In this document: piece by piece, positions 1 through 9,771 of the stretch | How the letters are laid out: the number at the start of each line of letters is the position of its first letter | How positions within the stretch are numbered: position 1 is the first letter of the stretch | Source: Atherix ibis | Lineage: Eukaryota; Arthropoda; Insecta; Diptera; Athericidae | Direction: 5' to 3' | NCBI GenBank assembly: GCA_958298945.1 | Contig: CATQJD010000119.1 | Coordinates: 18,656-82,655 of the forward strand | DNA: 64,000 nucleotides | Made by a program: the position numbers and the translations under genes | The notes under the pieces: generated by a model | Told to the model about the DNA's origin: nothing | What the model saw: only the letters and a program-made list of their open reading frames with translations | Database searches by the model: none

Positions 1-50
1 ACAAAAAAAATGAATTTTAAGAAAGAAAACCATAAATTTTATGAATTTTT
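1..50 (+). repeat. Tail of a preceding satellite monomer
   Basis: These bases are the A-tract and linker that normally end an M monomer just before an N block (the F-N linker with AAGAAAGAAAACCAT). They belong to the HOR unit that lies mostly upstream of the window. Confidence 0.85.
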
Positions 51-1670
51 TCTCAAAACCACCAACAAAAATTTATCCAGAAAGAATTTTCTCATTCCAA
101 TGAGAATAATTTCACATGGAGAAGCTTTGCCTGAAAGTGCACAATCATACCCCAAACAAACATCTCCAAAAAACCACCATTTTCATAGAGAAAAACAAAT
201 TTTAAGAGAAAGTGGACTCAGTGTAATAATTGTTGCCTCCTATTTTTTGAGAAAACTGGGTGCCTGGTGTAAAAATTGGATTTTCGTGAATATTGTCACA
301 AATTTTCGAATTTTTGTGGTTTTTTGCATATCTTTAGGTGGTCATTTTATTTTGCTTTCAGTAAATAAAAAATTTAATTTTAGGCAATTTCTTTTTAATA
401 GTGCTCACAAAAATTTATTCTGAAAGGATATTCCTTTTTCGATCAGGATAATATGGATCTAGAAGGCTATGTTAAAGTGTATGTAATGAAACCATGAAAC
501 AAATTGCCATTTTTATCCAAAAAAGCAAACTTTATTTTTAAAAAAATACAGCGAACTTTAGGTATTTTTTTTTAAAACGCCTGGAAAAAATTTTCCTGTA
601 AGGACTTTTTTAGTCCGATCAGGATAATAAGAATAATTATTAGTTTTACATATGTATGCGCATTAACATCATTAAACAAATTTTCGAAAAAATTTCCTTT
701 TTCATAGAAAAATAGAAATTAAAATAAAAATTTAATGATCTTTTGGCAAATTTTTCTCAAAACCCCCACCGAAATTTATCGTGACATGTCATTTTCCTTC
801 CAATCATTATATTAAGAGTCATAGAAGGTTTGCCTGAAAGTGTGCAATGACACCTCAAAATAAATTCTAAAAAACCTTAATTTTTATACAAAAAAAACGA
901 ATTTTAATAAAGAAAACAATTAATTTTATGAATTTTTTCTCAAAATCACCAACAAAAATTTATCCAGAAAGGATATTCTCATTCCAATCGAGAAAATATG
1001 TATTGGAGAAGCTTTGCCTGAAAGTACGCAATGACACCATAAAAACAATTCTAAAAACCTTAATTTGTATACAAAAAAAAACGAATTTTAGGAAAGAAAA
1101 CTATAAATTTTATGAATTTTTTCTCAAAATCACCAACAAAAATTTATCCAGAAAGGATATTCTCATTTCAATCGAGAAAATATGTATTGGAGAAGCTTTA
1201 CCTAAAAGTACGCAATGACACCATAAAAACCGTTCTAAAAACCTTAATTTTTATACAAAAAAAAACGAATTTAATAAAGAAAACAATTAATTTTATGAAT
1301 TTTTTCTCAAAATCACCAACAAAAATTTATCCAGAAAGGATATTCTCATTCCAATCGAGAAAATATGCATTGGAGAAGCTTTGCCTAAAAGTACGCAATG
1401 ACACCATAAAAACCGTTCTAAAAACCTTAATTTTGATACAAAAAAAACGAATTTTAAGAAAGAAAACCATAAATTTTATGAATTTTTTCTCAAAATCACC
1501 AACAAAAATTTATCCAGAAATGATATTCTCATTCCAATCGAGAAAATATGCATTGGAGAAGCTTTGGCTGAAAATACGCAATGACACCATAAAAACAATT
1601 CTAAAAACCTTAATTTTTATACAAAAAAAATGAATTTTAAGAAAGAAAACCATAAATTTTATGAATTTTT
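51..1670 (+). repeat. HOR unit U1 (core + 4 M monomers)
   Basis: The core N-X-D1-D2-D3 occupies about 51-937. Four M monomers follow, with subtypes A, C-like, E and F. The N block has a private variant (ATTTCACATGG where most units have ATATGAATTGG). X has GGTCATTT instead of GGTCAATT. The unit is 1620 bp long. Confidence 0.9.
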
Positions 1671-1833
1671 TCTCAAAACCACCAACAAAAATATATCCAG
1701 AAAGAATTTTCTCATTCCAATGAGAATAATATGAACTGGAGAAGCTTTGCCTGAAAGTGCACAATCATACCCCAAACAAACATCTCCAAAAAACCACCAT
1801 TTTCATAGAGAAAAACAAATTTTAAGAGAAATT
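1671..1833 (+). repeat. Block N (diverged monomer, reference copy in U2)
   Basis: N begins like an M monomer but with TCTCAAAACCACC where M has TCTCAAAATCACC. It then carries AGAAAGAATTTTCTC and CCAATGAGAATAATATG in place of the M sequences. The second half (GAAAGTGCACAATCATACCCC) aligns with the M segment GAAAGTACGCAATGACACC. N is therefore a clear homologue of M and is the most M-like block of the core. It keeps the AAGCTT site found in M. Confidence 0.85.
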
Positions 1834-2022
1834 GGACTCAGTGTAATAATTGTTGCCTCCTATTTTTTGAGAAAACTGGGTGCCTGGTGTAAAAATTGGA
1901 TTTTCGTGAATATTGTCACAAATTTTCGAATTTTTGTGGTTTTTTGCATATCTTTAGGTGGTCAATTTATTTTGCTTTCAGTAAATAAAAAATTTAATTT
2001 TAGGCAATTTTTTTTTAATAGT
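1834..2022 (+). repeat. Block X (most divergent core monomer, reference copy in U2)
   Basis: X is about 189 bp, close to one monomer length, but most of it shows no obvious alignment to M. Only its end (AAATAAAAAATTTAATTTTAG and the following T tract) resembles the A-tract and linker of M. It contains the least A+T-rich stretch of the unit (GAAAACTGGGTGCCTGGTG). It is very uniform across the 38 units, with only scattered single-base changes. A 98-codon open frame with a TTG start spans late N and X. There is no ATG start or recognisable domain, so I do not call a gene. Confidence 0.75.
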
Positions 2023-2191
2023 GCTCACAAAAATTTATTCTGAAAGGATATTCCTTTTTCGATCAGGATAATATGGATCTAGAAGGCTATGTTAAAGTGT
2101 ATGTAATGAAACCATGAAACAAATTGCCATTTTTATCCAAAAAAGCAAACTTTATTTTTAAAAAAATACAGCGAACTTTAGGTATTTTTTT
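2023..2191 (+). repeat. Block D1 (diverged monomer, reference copy in U2)
   Basis: D1 aligns with M from AAAATTTATTCTGAAAGG (M: AAAATTTATCCAGAAAGG) through AAAGTGTATGTAATGAAACC (M: AAAGTACGCAATGACACC). It carries CGATCAGGATAATA, a 14-mer also found in D2, and one TCTAGA site. D1 is about 169 bp, shorter than M. Confidence 0.85.
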
Positions 2192-2374
2192 TTAAAACGC
2201 CTGGAAAATATTTTCCTGTAAGGACTTTTTTAGTCCGATCAGGATAATAAGAATAATTATTAGTTTCACATATGTATGCGCATTAACATCATTAAACAAA
2301 TTTTCGAAAAAATTTTCTTTTTCATAGAAAAATAGAAATTTAAAAAAAAATTTAATGATCTTTTGGCAAATTTT
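2192..2374 (+). repeat. Block D2 (diverged, dyad-rich monomer, reference copy in U2)
   Basis: D2 is 183 bp and shares CGATCAGGATAATA with D1, so the two are probably an old duplicate pair. It contains a cluster of short inverted repeats, annotated separately, and one CATATG site per unit. The minus strand has a 65-codon open frame spanning this block in almost every unit. Its product would be dominated by Phe, Lys and Ile, as expected of A+T-rich DNA, and it is not called as a gene. Confidence 0.85.
2203..2315. repeat. Cluster of short dyads in D2 (reference copy)
   Basis: In order: GGAAAATATTTTCC at 2203-2216; GGACT-TTTTT-AGTCC at 2222-2236; AATAATTATT at 2252-2261; CATATG at 2269-2274; ATGCGCAT at 2276-2283; and AAATTTT-CGAA-AAAATTT at 2298-2315. 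In most other units the first dyad is GGAAAA-AA-TTTTCC. The cluster is retained in nearly every D2 copy. A structural or protein-binding role is inference. Confidence 0.7.
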
Positions 2375-2557
2375 TCTCAAAACTCCCACCGAAATTTATC
2401 GTGACATGTCATTTTCCTTCCAATCATTATATTAAGAGTCATAGAAGGTTTGCCTGAAAGTGTGCAATGACACCACAAAATAAATTCTAAAAAACCTTAA
2501 TTTGTATACAAAAAAAACGAATTTTAATAAAGAAAACAATTAATTTTATGAATTTTT
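2375..2557 (+). repeat. Block D3 (diverged monomer, reference copy in U2)
   Basis: D3 begins TCTCAAAACTCCCACCG and has TTTGCCTGAAAGTGTGCAA followed by TGACACCAC, which matches M at most positions. It lacks the AAGCTT site of M (AGAAGGTTTGCC instead). It ends with the AATAAAGAAAACAATT linker that introduces subtype A or E monomers. Confidence 0.88.
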
Positions 2558-2741
2558 TCTCAAAATCACCAACAAAAATTTATCCAGAAAGGATATTCTC
2601 ATTCCAATCGAGAAAATATGTATTGGAGAAGCTTTGCCTGAAAGTACGCAATGACACCATAAAAACAATTCTAAAAACCTTAATTTGTATACAAAAAAAA
2701 ACGAATTTTAAGAAAGAAAACTATAAATTTTATGAATTTTT
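2558..2741 (+). repeat. M monomer, subtype A (reference)
   Basis: Subtype A follows the linker AATAAAGAAAACAATT. Marker bases inside are TGTATTGG, GCCTGAAAGTACG, AAACAATTC and TTTGTATAC. It is the usual first M after D3. This copy is 184 bp. It holds one AAGCTT site and one A-tract of 8-9 bases. Confidence 0.85.
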
Positions 2742-2924
2742 TCTCAAAATCACCAACAAAAATTTATCCAGAAAGGATATTCTCATACCAATCGAGAAAA
2801 TATGTATTGGAGAAGCTTTGCCTGAAAGTACGCAATGACACCATAAAAACAATTCTAAAAACCTTAATTTTTATACAAAAAAAACGAATTTTAAGAAAGA
2901 AAACCATAAATTTTATGAATTTTT
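2742..2924 (+). repeat. M monomer, subtype B (reference)
   Basis: Subtype B follows the linker AAGAAAGAAAACTAT and otherwise has the same body markers as A (TGTATTGG, GCCTGAAAG, ACAATTC). This copy ends TTTTTATAC rather than TTTGTATAC, as it is followed directly by an F monomer. It is 183 bp. Confidence 0.8.
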
Positions 2925-3107
2925 TCTCAAAATCACCAACAAAAATTTATCCAGAAATGATATTCTCATTCCAATCGAGAAAATATGCATTGGAGAAGCT
3001 TTGCCTGAAAGTACGCAATGACACCATAAAAACAATTCTAAAAACCTTAATTTTTATACAAAAAAAATGAATTTTAAGAAAGAAAACCATAAATTTTATG
3101 AATTTTT
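2925..3107 (+). repeat. M monomer, subtype F (reference)
   Basis: Subtype F follows AAGAAAGAAAACCAT and carries CCAGAAATGATATTC (other subtypes: CCAGAAAGGATATTC), GCATTGG, GCCTGAAAG, ACAATTC and TTTTTATAC. It is normally the last M before the next N block. Subtypes C (linker AGGAAAGAAAACTAT) and E (linker AATAAAGAAAACAATT) differ by GCATTGG, GCCTAAAAG and CCGTTC. Confidence 0.82.
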
Positions 3108-4911
3108 TCTCAAAACCACCAACAAAAATTTATCCAGAAAGAATTTTCTCATTCCAATGAGAATAATATGAATTGGAGAAGCTTTGCCTGAAAGTGCACA
3201 ATCATACCCCAAACAAACATCTCCAAAAAACCACCATTTTCATAGAGAAAAACAAATTTTAAGAGAAAGTGGACTCAGTGTAATAATTGTTGCCTCCTAT
3301 TTTTTGAGAAAACTGGGTGCCTGGTGTAAAAATTGGATTTTCGTGAATATTGTCACAAATTTTCGAATTTTTGTGGTTTTTTGCATATCTTTAGGTGGTC
3401 AATTTATTTTGCTTTCAGTAAATAAAAAATTTAATTTTAGGCAATTTTTTTTTAATAGTGCTCACAAAAATTTATTCTGAAAGGATATTCCTTTTTCGAT
3501 CAGAATAATATGGATCTAGAAGGCTATGTTAAAGTGTATGTAATGAAACCATGAAACCAATTGCCATTTTTATCCAAAAAAGCAAACTTTATTTTTAAAA
3601 AAATACAGCGAACTTTAGGTATTTTTTTTTAAAACGCCTGGAAAAAATTTTCCTGTAAGGACTTTTTTAGTCCGATCAGGATAATAAGAATAATTATTAG
3701 TTTCACATATGTATGCGCATTAACATCATTAAACAAATTTTCGAAAAAATTTCCTTTTTCATAGAAAAATAGAAATTTAAAAAAAAATTTAATGATCTTT
3801 TGGCAAATTTTTCTCAAAACTCCCACCGAAATTTATCGTGACATGTCATTTTCCTTCCAATCATTATATTAAGAGTCATAGAAGGTTTGCCTGAAAGTGT
3901 GCAATGACACCACAAAATAAATTCTAAAAAACCTTAATTTTTATACAAAAAAAACGAATTTTAATAAAGAAAACAATTAATTTTATGAATTTTTTCTCAA
4001 AATCACCAACAAAAATTTATCCAGAAAGGATATTCTCATTCCAATCGATAAAATATGTATTGGAAAAGCTTTGCCTGAAAGTACGCAATGACACCATAAA
4101 AACAATTCTAAAAACCTTAATTTGTATACAAAAAAAACGAATTTTAAGAAAGAAAACTATAAATTTTATGAATTTTTTCTCAAAATCACCAACAAAAATT
4201 TATCCAGAAAGGATATTCTCATTCCAATCGAGAAAATATGTATTGGAGAAGCTTTGCCTGAAAGTACGCAATGACACCATAAAAACAATTCTAAAAACCT
4301 TAATTTGTATACAAAAAAAAACGAATTTTAGGAAAGAAAACTATAAATTTTATGAATTTTTTCTCAAAATCACCAACAAAAATTTATCCAGAAAGGATAT
4401 TCTCATTCCAATCGAGAAAATATGCATTGGAGAAGCTTTGCCTAAAAGTACGCAATGATACCATAAAAACCGTTCTAAAAACCTTAATTTTTATACAAAA
4501 AAAAACGAATTTTAAGAAAGAAAACCATAAATTTTATGAATTTTTTCTCAAAATCACCAACAAAAGTTTTTTCAGTAATGATATTCTCATTCCAATCGAG
4601 AAAATATGCATTGGAGAAGCTTTGCCTGAAAGTACGCAATGACACAATAAAAACAATTCTAAAAACCTTAATTTTTATACAAAAAAAACGAATTTTAAGA
4701 AAGAAAACCATAAATTTTATGAATTTTTTCTCAAAATCACCAACAAAAATTTATCCAGAAATGATATTCTCATTCCAATCGAGAAAATATGCATTGGAGA
4801 AGCTTTGCCTGAAAGTACGCAATGACACCATAAAAACAATTCTAAAAACCTTAATTTTTATACAAAAAAAATGAATTTTAAGAAAGAAAACCATAAATTT
4901 TATGAATTTTT
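3108..4911 (+). repeat. HOR unit U3 (core + 5 M monomers)
   Basis: M subtypes are A-B-C-G-F. G is an F-like monomer near 4546 with ACAAAAGTTTTTTCAGTAA instead of ACAAAAATTTATCCAGAAA. The first M has AATCGATAAAATATG. Both marks are shared with U4-U6. Confidence 0.9.
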
Positions 4912-6532
4912 TCTCAAAACCACCAACAAAAATTTATCCAGAAAGAATTTTCTCATTCCAATGAGAATAATTTGACATGGAGAAGCTTTGCCTGAAAGTC
5001 CACAATCATACCCCAAACAAACATCTCCAAAAAACCACCATTTTCATAGAGAAAAACAAATTTTACGAGAAAGTGGACTCAGTGTAATAATTGTTGCCTC
5101 CTATTTTTTGAGAAAACTGGGTGCCTGGTGTAAAAATTGGATTTTCGTGAATATTGTCACAAATTTTCGAATTTTTGTGGTTTTTTGCATATCTTTAGGT
5201 GGTCAATTTATTTTGCTTTCAGTAAATAAAAAATTTAATTTTAGGCAATTTTTTTTTAATAGTGCTCACAAAAATTTATTCTGAAAGGATATTCCTTTTT
5301 CGATCAGAATAATATGGATCTAGAAGGCTATGTTAAAGTGTATGTAATGAAACCATGAAACAAATTGCCATTTTTATCCAAAAAAGCAAACTTTATTTTT
5401 AAAAAAATACAGCGAACTTTAGGTATTTTTTTTTAAAACGCCTGGAAAAAATTTTCCTGTAAGGACTTTTTTAGTCCGATCAGGATAATAAGAATAATTA
5501 TTAGTTTCACATATGTATGCGCATTAAAATCATTAAACAAATTTTCGAAAAAATTTCCTTTTTCATAGAAAAATAGAAATTTAAAAAAAAATTTAATGAT
5601 CTTTTGGCAAATTTTTCTCAAAACTCCCACCGAAATTTATCGTGACATGTCATTTTCCTTCCAATCATTATATTAAGAGTCATAGAAGGTTTGCCTGAAA
5701 GTGTGCAATGACACCACAAAATAAATTCTAAAAAACCTTAATTTTTATACAAAAAAAACGAATTTTAATAAAGAAAACAATTAATTTTATGAATTTTTTC
5801 TCAAAATCACCAACAAAAATTTATCCAGAAAGGATATTCTCATTCCAATCGATAAAATATGTATTGGAGAAGCTTTGCCTGAAAGTACGCAATGACACCA
5901 TAAAAACAATTCTAAAAACCTTAATTTGTATACAAAAAAAACGAATTTTAAGAAAGAAAACTATAAATTTTATGAATTTTTTCTCAAAATCACCAACAAA
6001 AATTTATCCAGAAAGGATATTCTCATTCCAATCGAGAAAATATGTATTGGAGAAGCTTTGCCTGAAAGTACGCAATGACACCATAAAAACAATTCTAAAA
6101 ACCTTAATTTGTATACAAAAAAAAACGAATTTTAGGAAAGAAAACTATAAATTTTATGAATTTTTTCTCAAAATCACCAACAAAAATTTATCCAGAAAGG
6201 ATATTCTCATTACAATCGAGAAAATATGCATTGGAGAAGCTTTGCCTAAAAGTACGCAATGACACCATAAAAACCGTTCTAAAAACCTTAATTTTTATAC
6301 AAAAAAAAACGAATTTTAAGAAAGAACACCATAAATTTTATGAATTTTTTCTCAAAATCACCAACAAAAGTTTTTTCAGTAATGATATTCTCATTCCAAT
6401 CGAGAAAATATGCATTGGAGAAGCTTTGCCTGAAAGTACGCAATGACACCATAAAAACAATTCTAAAACCCTTAATTTTTATACAAAAAAAATGAATTTT
6501 AAGAAAGAAAACCATAAATTTTATGAATTTTT
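4912..6532 (+). repeat. HOR unit U4 (core + 4 M monomers)
   Basis: M subtypes are A-B-C-G, with the G monomer directly followed by the next N; the F monomer of U3 is missing. It carries the U3-U6 marks AATCGATAAAATATG and AAAAGTTTTTTCAG. The N block has GAATAATTTGACATGG, similar to U1. Confidence 0.9.
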
Positions 6533-8152
6533 TCTCAAAACCACCAACAAAAATTTATCCAGAAAGAATTTTCTCATTCCAATGAGAATAATATGAATTG
6601 GAGAAGCTTTGCCTGAAAGTGTACAATCATACCCCAAACAAACATCTCCAAAAAACCACCATTTTCATAGAGAAAAACAAATTTTAAGAGAAAGTGGACT
6701 CAGTGTAATAATTGTTGCCTCCTATTTTTTGAGAAAACTGGGTGCCTGGTGTAAAAATTGGATTTTCGTGAATATTGTCACAAATTTTCGAATTTTTGTG
6801 GTTTTTTGCATATCTTTAGGTGGTCAATTTATTTTGCTTTCAGTAAATAAAAAATTTAATTTTAGGCAATTTTTTTTTAATAGTGCTCACAAAAATTTAT
6901 TCTGAAAGGATATTCCTTTTTCGATCAGGATAATATGGATCTAGAAGGCTATGTTAAAGTGTATGTAATGAAACCATGAAACAAATTGCCATTTTTATCC
7001 AAAAAAGCAAACTTTATTTTTAAAAAAATACAGCGAACCTTAGGTATTTTTTTTTAAAACGCCTGGAAAAAATTTTCCTGTAAGGACTTTTTTAGTCCGA
7101 TCAGGATAATAAGAATAATTATTAGTTTCACATATGTATGCGCATTAACATCATTAAACAAATTTTCGAAAAAATTTCCTTTTTCATAGAAAAATAGAAA
7201 TTTAATAAAAAATTTAATGATCTTTTGGCAAATTTTTCTCAAAACTCCCACCGAAATTTATCGTGACATGTCATTTTCCTTCCAATCATTATATTAAGAG
7301 TCATAGAAGGTTTGCCTGAAAGTGTGCAATGACACCACAAAATAAATTCTAAAAAACCTTAATTTTTATACAAAAAAAACGAATTTTAATAAAGAAAACA
7401 ATTAATTTTATGAATTTTTTCTCAAAATCACCAACAAAAATTTATCCAGAAAGGATATTCTCATTCCAATCGATAAAATATGTATTGGAGAAGCTTTGCC
7501 TGAAAGTACGCAATGACACCATAAAAACAATTCTAAAAACCTTAATTTGTATACAAAAAAAACGAATTTTAAGAAAGAAAACTATAAATTTTATGAATTT
7601 TTTCTCAAAATCACCAACAAAAATTTATCCAGAAAGGATATTCTCATTCCAATCGAGAAAATATGTATTGGAGAAGCTTTGCCTGAAAGTACGCAATGAC
7701 ACCATAAAAACAATTCTAAAAACCTTAATTTGTATACAAAAAAAAACGAATTTTAGGAAAGAAAACTATAAATTTTATGAATTTTTTCTCAAAATCACCA
7801 ACAAAAATTTATCCAGAAAGGATATTCTCATTCCAATCGAGAAAATATGCATTGGAGAAGCTTTGCCTAAAAGTACGCAATGACACCATAAAAACCGTTC
7901 TAAAAACCTTAATTTTTATACAAAAAAAACGAATTTTAAGAAAGAAAACCATAAATTTTATGAATTTTTTCTCAAAATCACCAACAAAAGTTTTTTCAGT
8001 AATGATATTCTCATTCCAATCGAGAAAATATGCATTGGAGAAGCTTTGCCTGAAAGTACGCAATGACACCATAAAAACAATTCTAAAAACCTTAATTTTT
8101 ATACAAAAAAAATGAATTTTAAGAAAGAAAACCATAAATTTTATGAATTTTT
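6533..8152 (+). repeat. HOR unit U5 (core + 4 M monomers)
   Basis: M subtypes are A-B-C-G, almost the same as U4 and U6. It carries the U3-U6 marks. The core is standard, with a private A-to-T change in the A tract of D2 near 7205. Confidence 0.9.
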
Positions 8153-9771
8153 TCTCAAAACCACCAACAAAAATTTATCCAGAAAGAATTTTCTCATTCC
8201 AATGAGAATAATATGAATTGGAGAAGCTTTGCCTGAAAGTGCACAATCATACCCCAAACAAACATCTCCAAAAAACCACCATTTTCATAGAGAAAAACAA
8301 ATTTTAAGAGAAAGTGGACTCAGTGTAATAATTGTTGCCTCCTATTTTTTGAGAAAACTGGGTGCCTGGTGTAAAAATTGGATTTTCGTGAATATTGTCA
8401 CAAATTTTCGAATTTTTGTGGTTTTTTGCATATCTTTAGGTGGTCAATTTATTTTGCTTTCAGTAAATAAAAAATTTAATTTTAGGCAATTTTTTTTTAA
8501 TAGTGCTCACAAAATTTATTCTGAAAGGATATTCCTTTTTCGATCAGGATAATATGGATCTAGAAGGCTATGTTAAAGTGTATGTAATGAAACCATGAAA
8601 CAAATTGCCATTTTTATCCAAAAAAGCAAACTTTATTTTTAAAAAAATACAGCGAACTTTAGGTATTTTTTTTTAAAACGCCTGGAAAAAATTTTTCTGT
8701 AAGGACTTTTTTAGTCTGATCAGGATAATAAGAATAATTATTAGTTTCACATATGTATGCGCATTAACATCATTAAACAAATTTTCGAAAAAATTTCCTT
8801 TTTCATAGAAAAATAGAAATTTAAAAAAAAATTTAATGATCTTTTGGCAAATTTTTCTCAAAACTCCCACCGAAATTTATCGTGACATGTCATTTTCCTT
8901 CCAATCATTATATTAAGAGTCATAGAAGGTTTGCCTGAAAGTGTGCAATGACACCACAAAATAAATTCTAAAAAACCTTAATTTTTATACAAAAAAAACG
9001 AATTTTAATAAAGAAAACAATTAATTTTATGAATTTTTTCTCAAAATCACCAACAAAAATTTATCCAGAAAGGATATTCTCATTCCAATCGATAAAATAT
9101 GTATTGGAGAAGCTTTGCCTGAAAGTACGCAATGACACCATAAAAACAATTCTAAAAACCTTAATTTGTATACAAAAAAAAACGAATTTTAAGAAAGAAA
9201 ACTATAAATTTTATGAATTTTTTCTCAAAATCACCAACAAAAATTTATCCAGAAAGGATATTCTCATTCCAATCGAGAAAATATGTATTGGAGAAGCTTT
9301 GCCTGAAAGTACGCAATGACACCATAAAAACAATTCTAAAAACCTTAATTTGTATACAAAAAAAAACGAATTTTAGGAAAGAAAACTATAAATTTTATGA
9401 ATTTTTTCTCAAAATCACCAACAAAAATTTATCCAGAAAGGATATTCTCATTCCAATCGAGAAAATATGCATTGGAGAAGCTTTGCCTAAAAGTACGCAA
9501 TGACACCATAAAAACCGTTCTAAAAACCTTAATTTTTATACAAAAAAAACGAATTTTAAGAAAGAAAACCATAAATTTTATGAATTTTTTCTCAAAATCA
9601 CCAACAAAAGTTTTTTCAGTAATGATATTCTCATTCCAATCGAGAAAATATGCATTGGAGAAGCTTTGCCTGAAAGTACGCAATGACACCATAAAAACAA
9701 TTCTAAAAACCTTAATTTTTATACAAAAAAATGAATTTTAAGAAAGAAAACCATAAATTTTATGAATTTTT
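8153..9771 (+). repeat. HOR unit U6 (core + 4 M monomers)
   Basis: M subtypes are A-B-C-G. This is the last unit with the AAAAGTTTTTTCAG mark. One A is missing at the start of D1 near 8514 (CACAAAATTTATTC), which shifts the open frame across the X-D1 border. Confidence 0.9.

Larger units (their letters stand above)
1671..3107 (+). repeat. HOR unit U2 (core + 3 M monomers); reference unit
   Basis: This 1437 bp unit is used as the reference; its blocks are listed separately. M subtypes are A-B-F. In D2 a single A-to-T change turns the usual imperfect dyad at 2203 into a perfect 14 bp palindrome, GGAAAATATTTTCC. Confidence 0.92.
3108..9771 (+). repeat. Locally homogenised block of four units (U3-U6)
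   Basis: All four units share two marks absent from the other units: AATCGATAAAATATG in the first M monomer and AAAAGTTTTTTCAG in the G monomer (near 4563, 6366, 7986 and 9606). Their order A-B-C-G is constant and the last three are 1619-1621 bp. The block is best read as recent local amplification of one unit. Confidence 0.8.

Noticed and set aside
1747..2043. 98-codon open frame over N and X, present in most units
   Set aside because: It starts with TTG rather than ATG and has no recognisable domain. It recurs only because the DNA block recurs. In several units (U6, U22, U27, U29) single-base indels shift it, and in U21 a 195 bp deletion removes most of it.
2222..2236. GGACT-TTTTT-AGTCC as an intrinsic transcription terminator
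   Set aside because: The stem is only 5 bp with an A+T-rich surround, no gene lies upstream, and the context is eukaryotic satellite DNA.
2192..2389. 65-codon minus-strand open frame over D2, present in nearly every unit
   Set aside because: The composition (Phe, Ile, Lys, Leu) follows the A+T-rich template and no family is recognisable. Its persistence is explained by homogenisation. I saw no evidence of codon-level selection.
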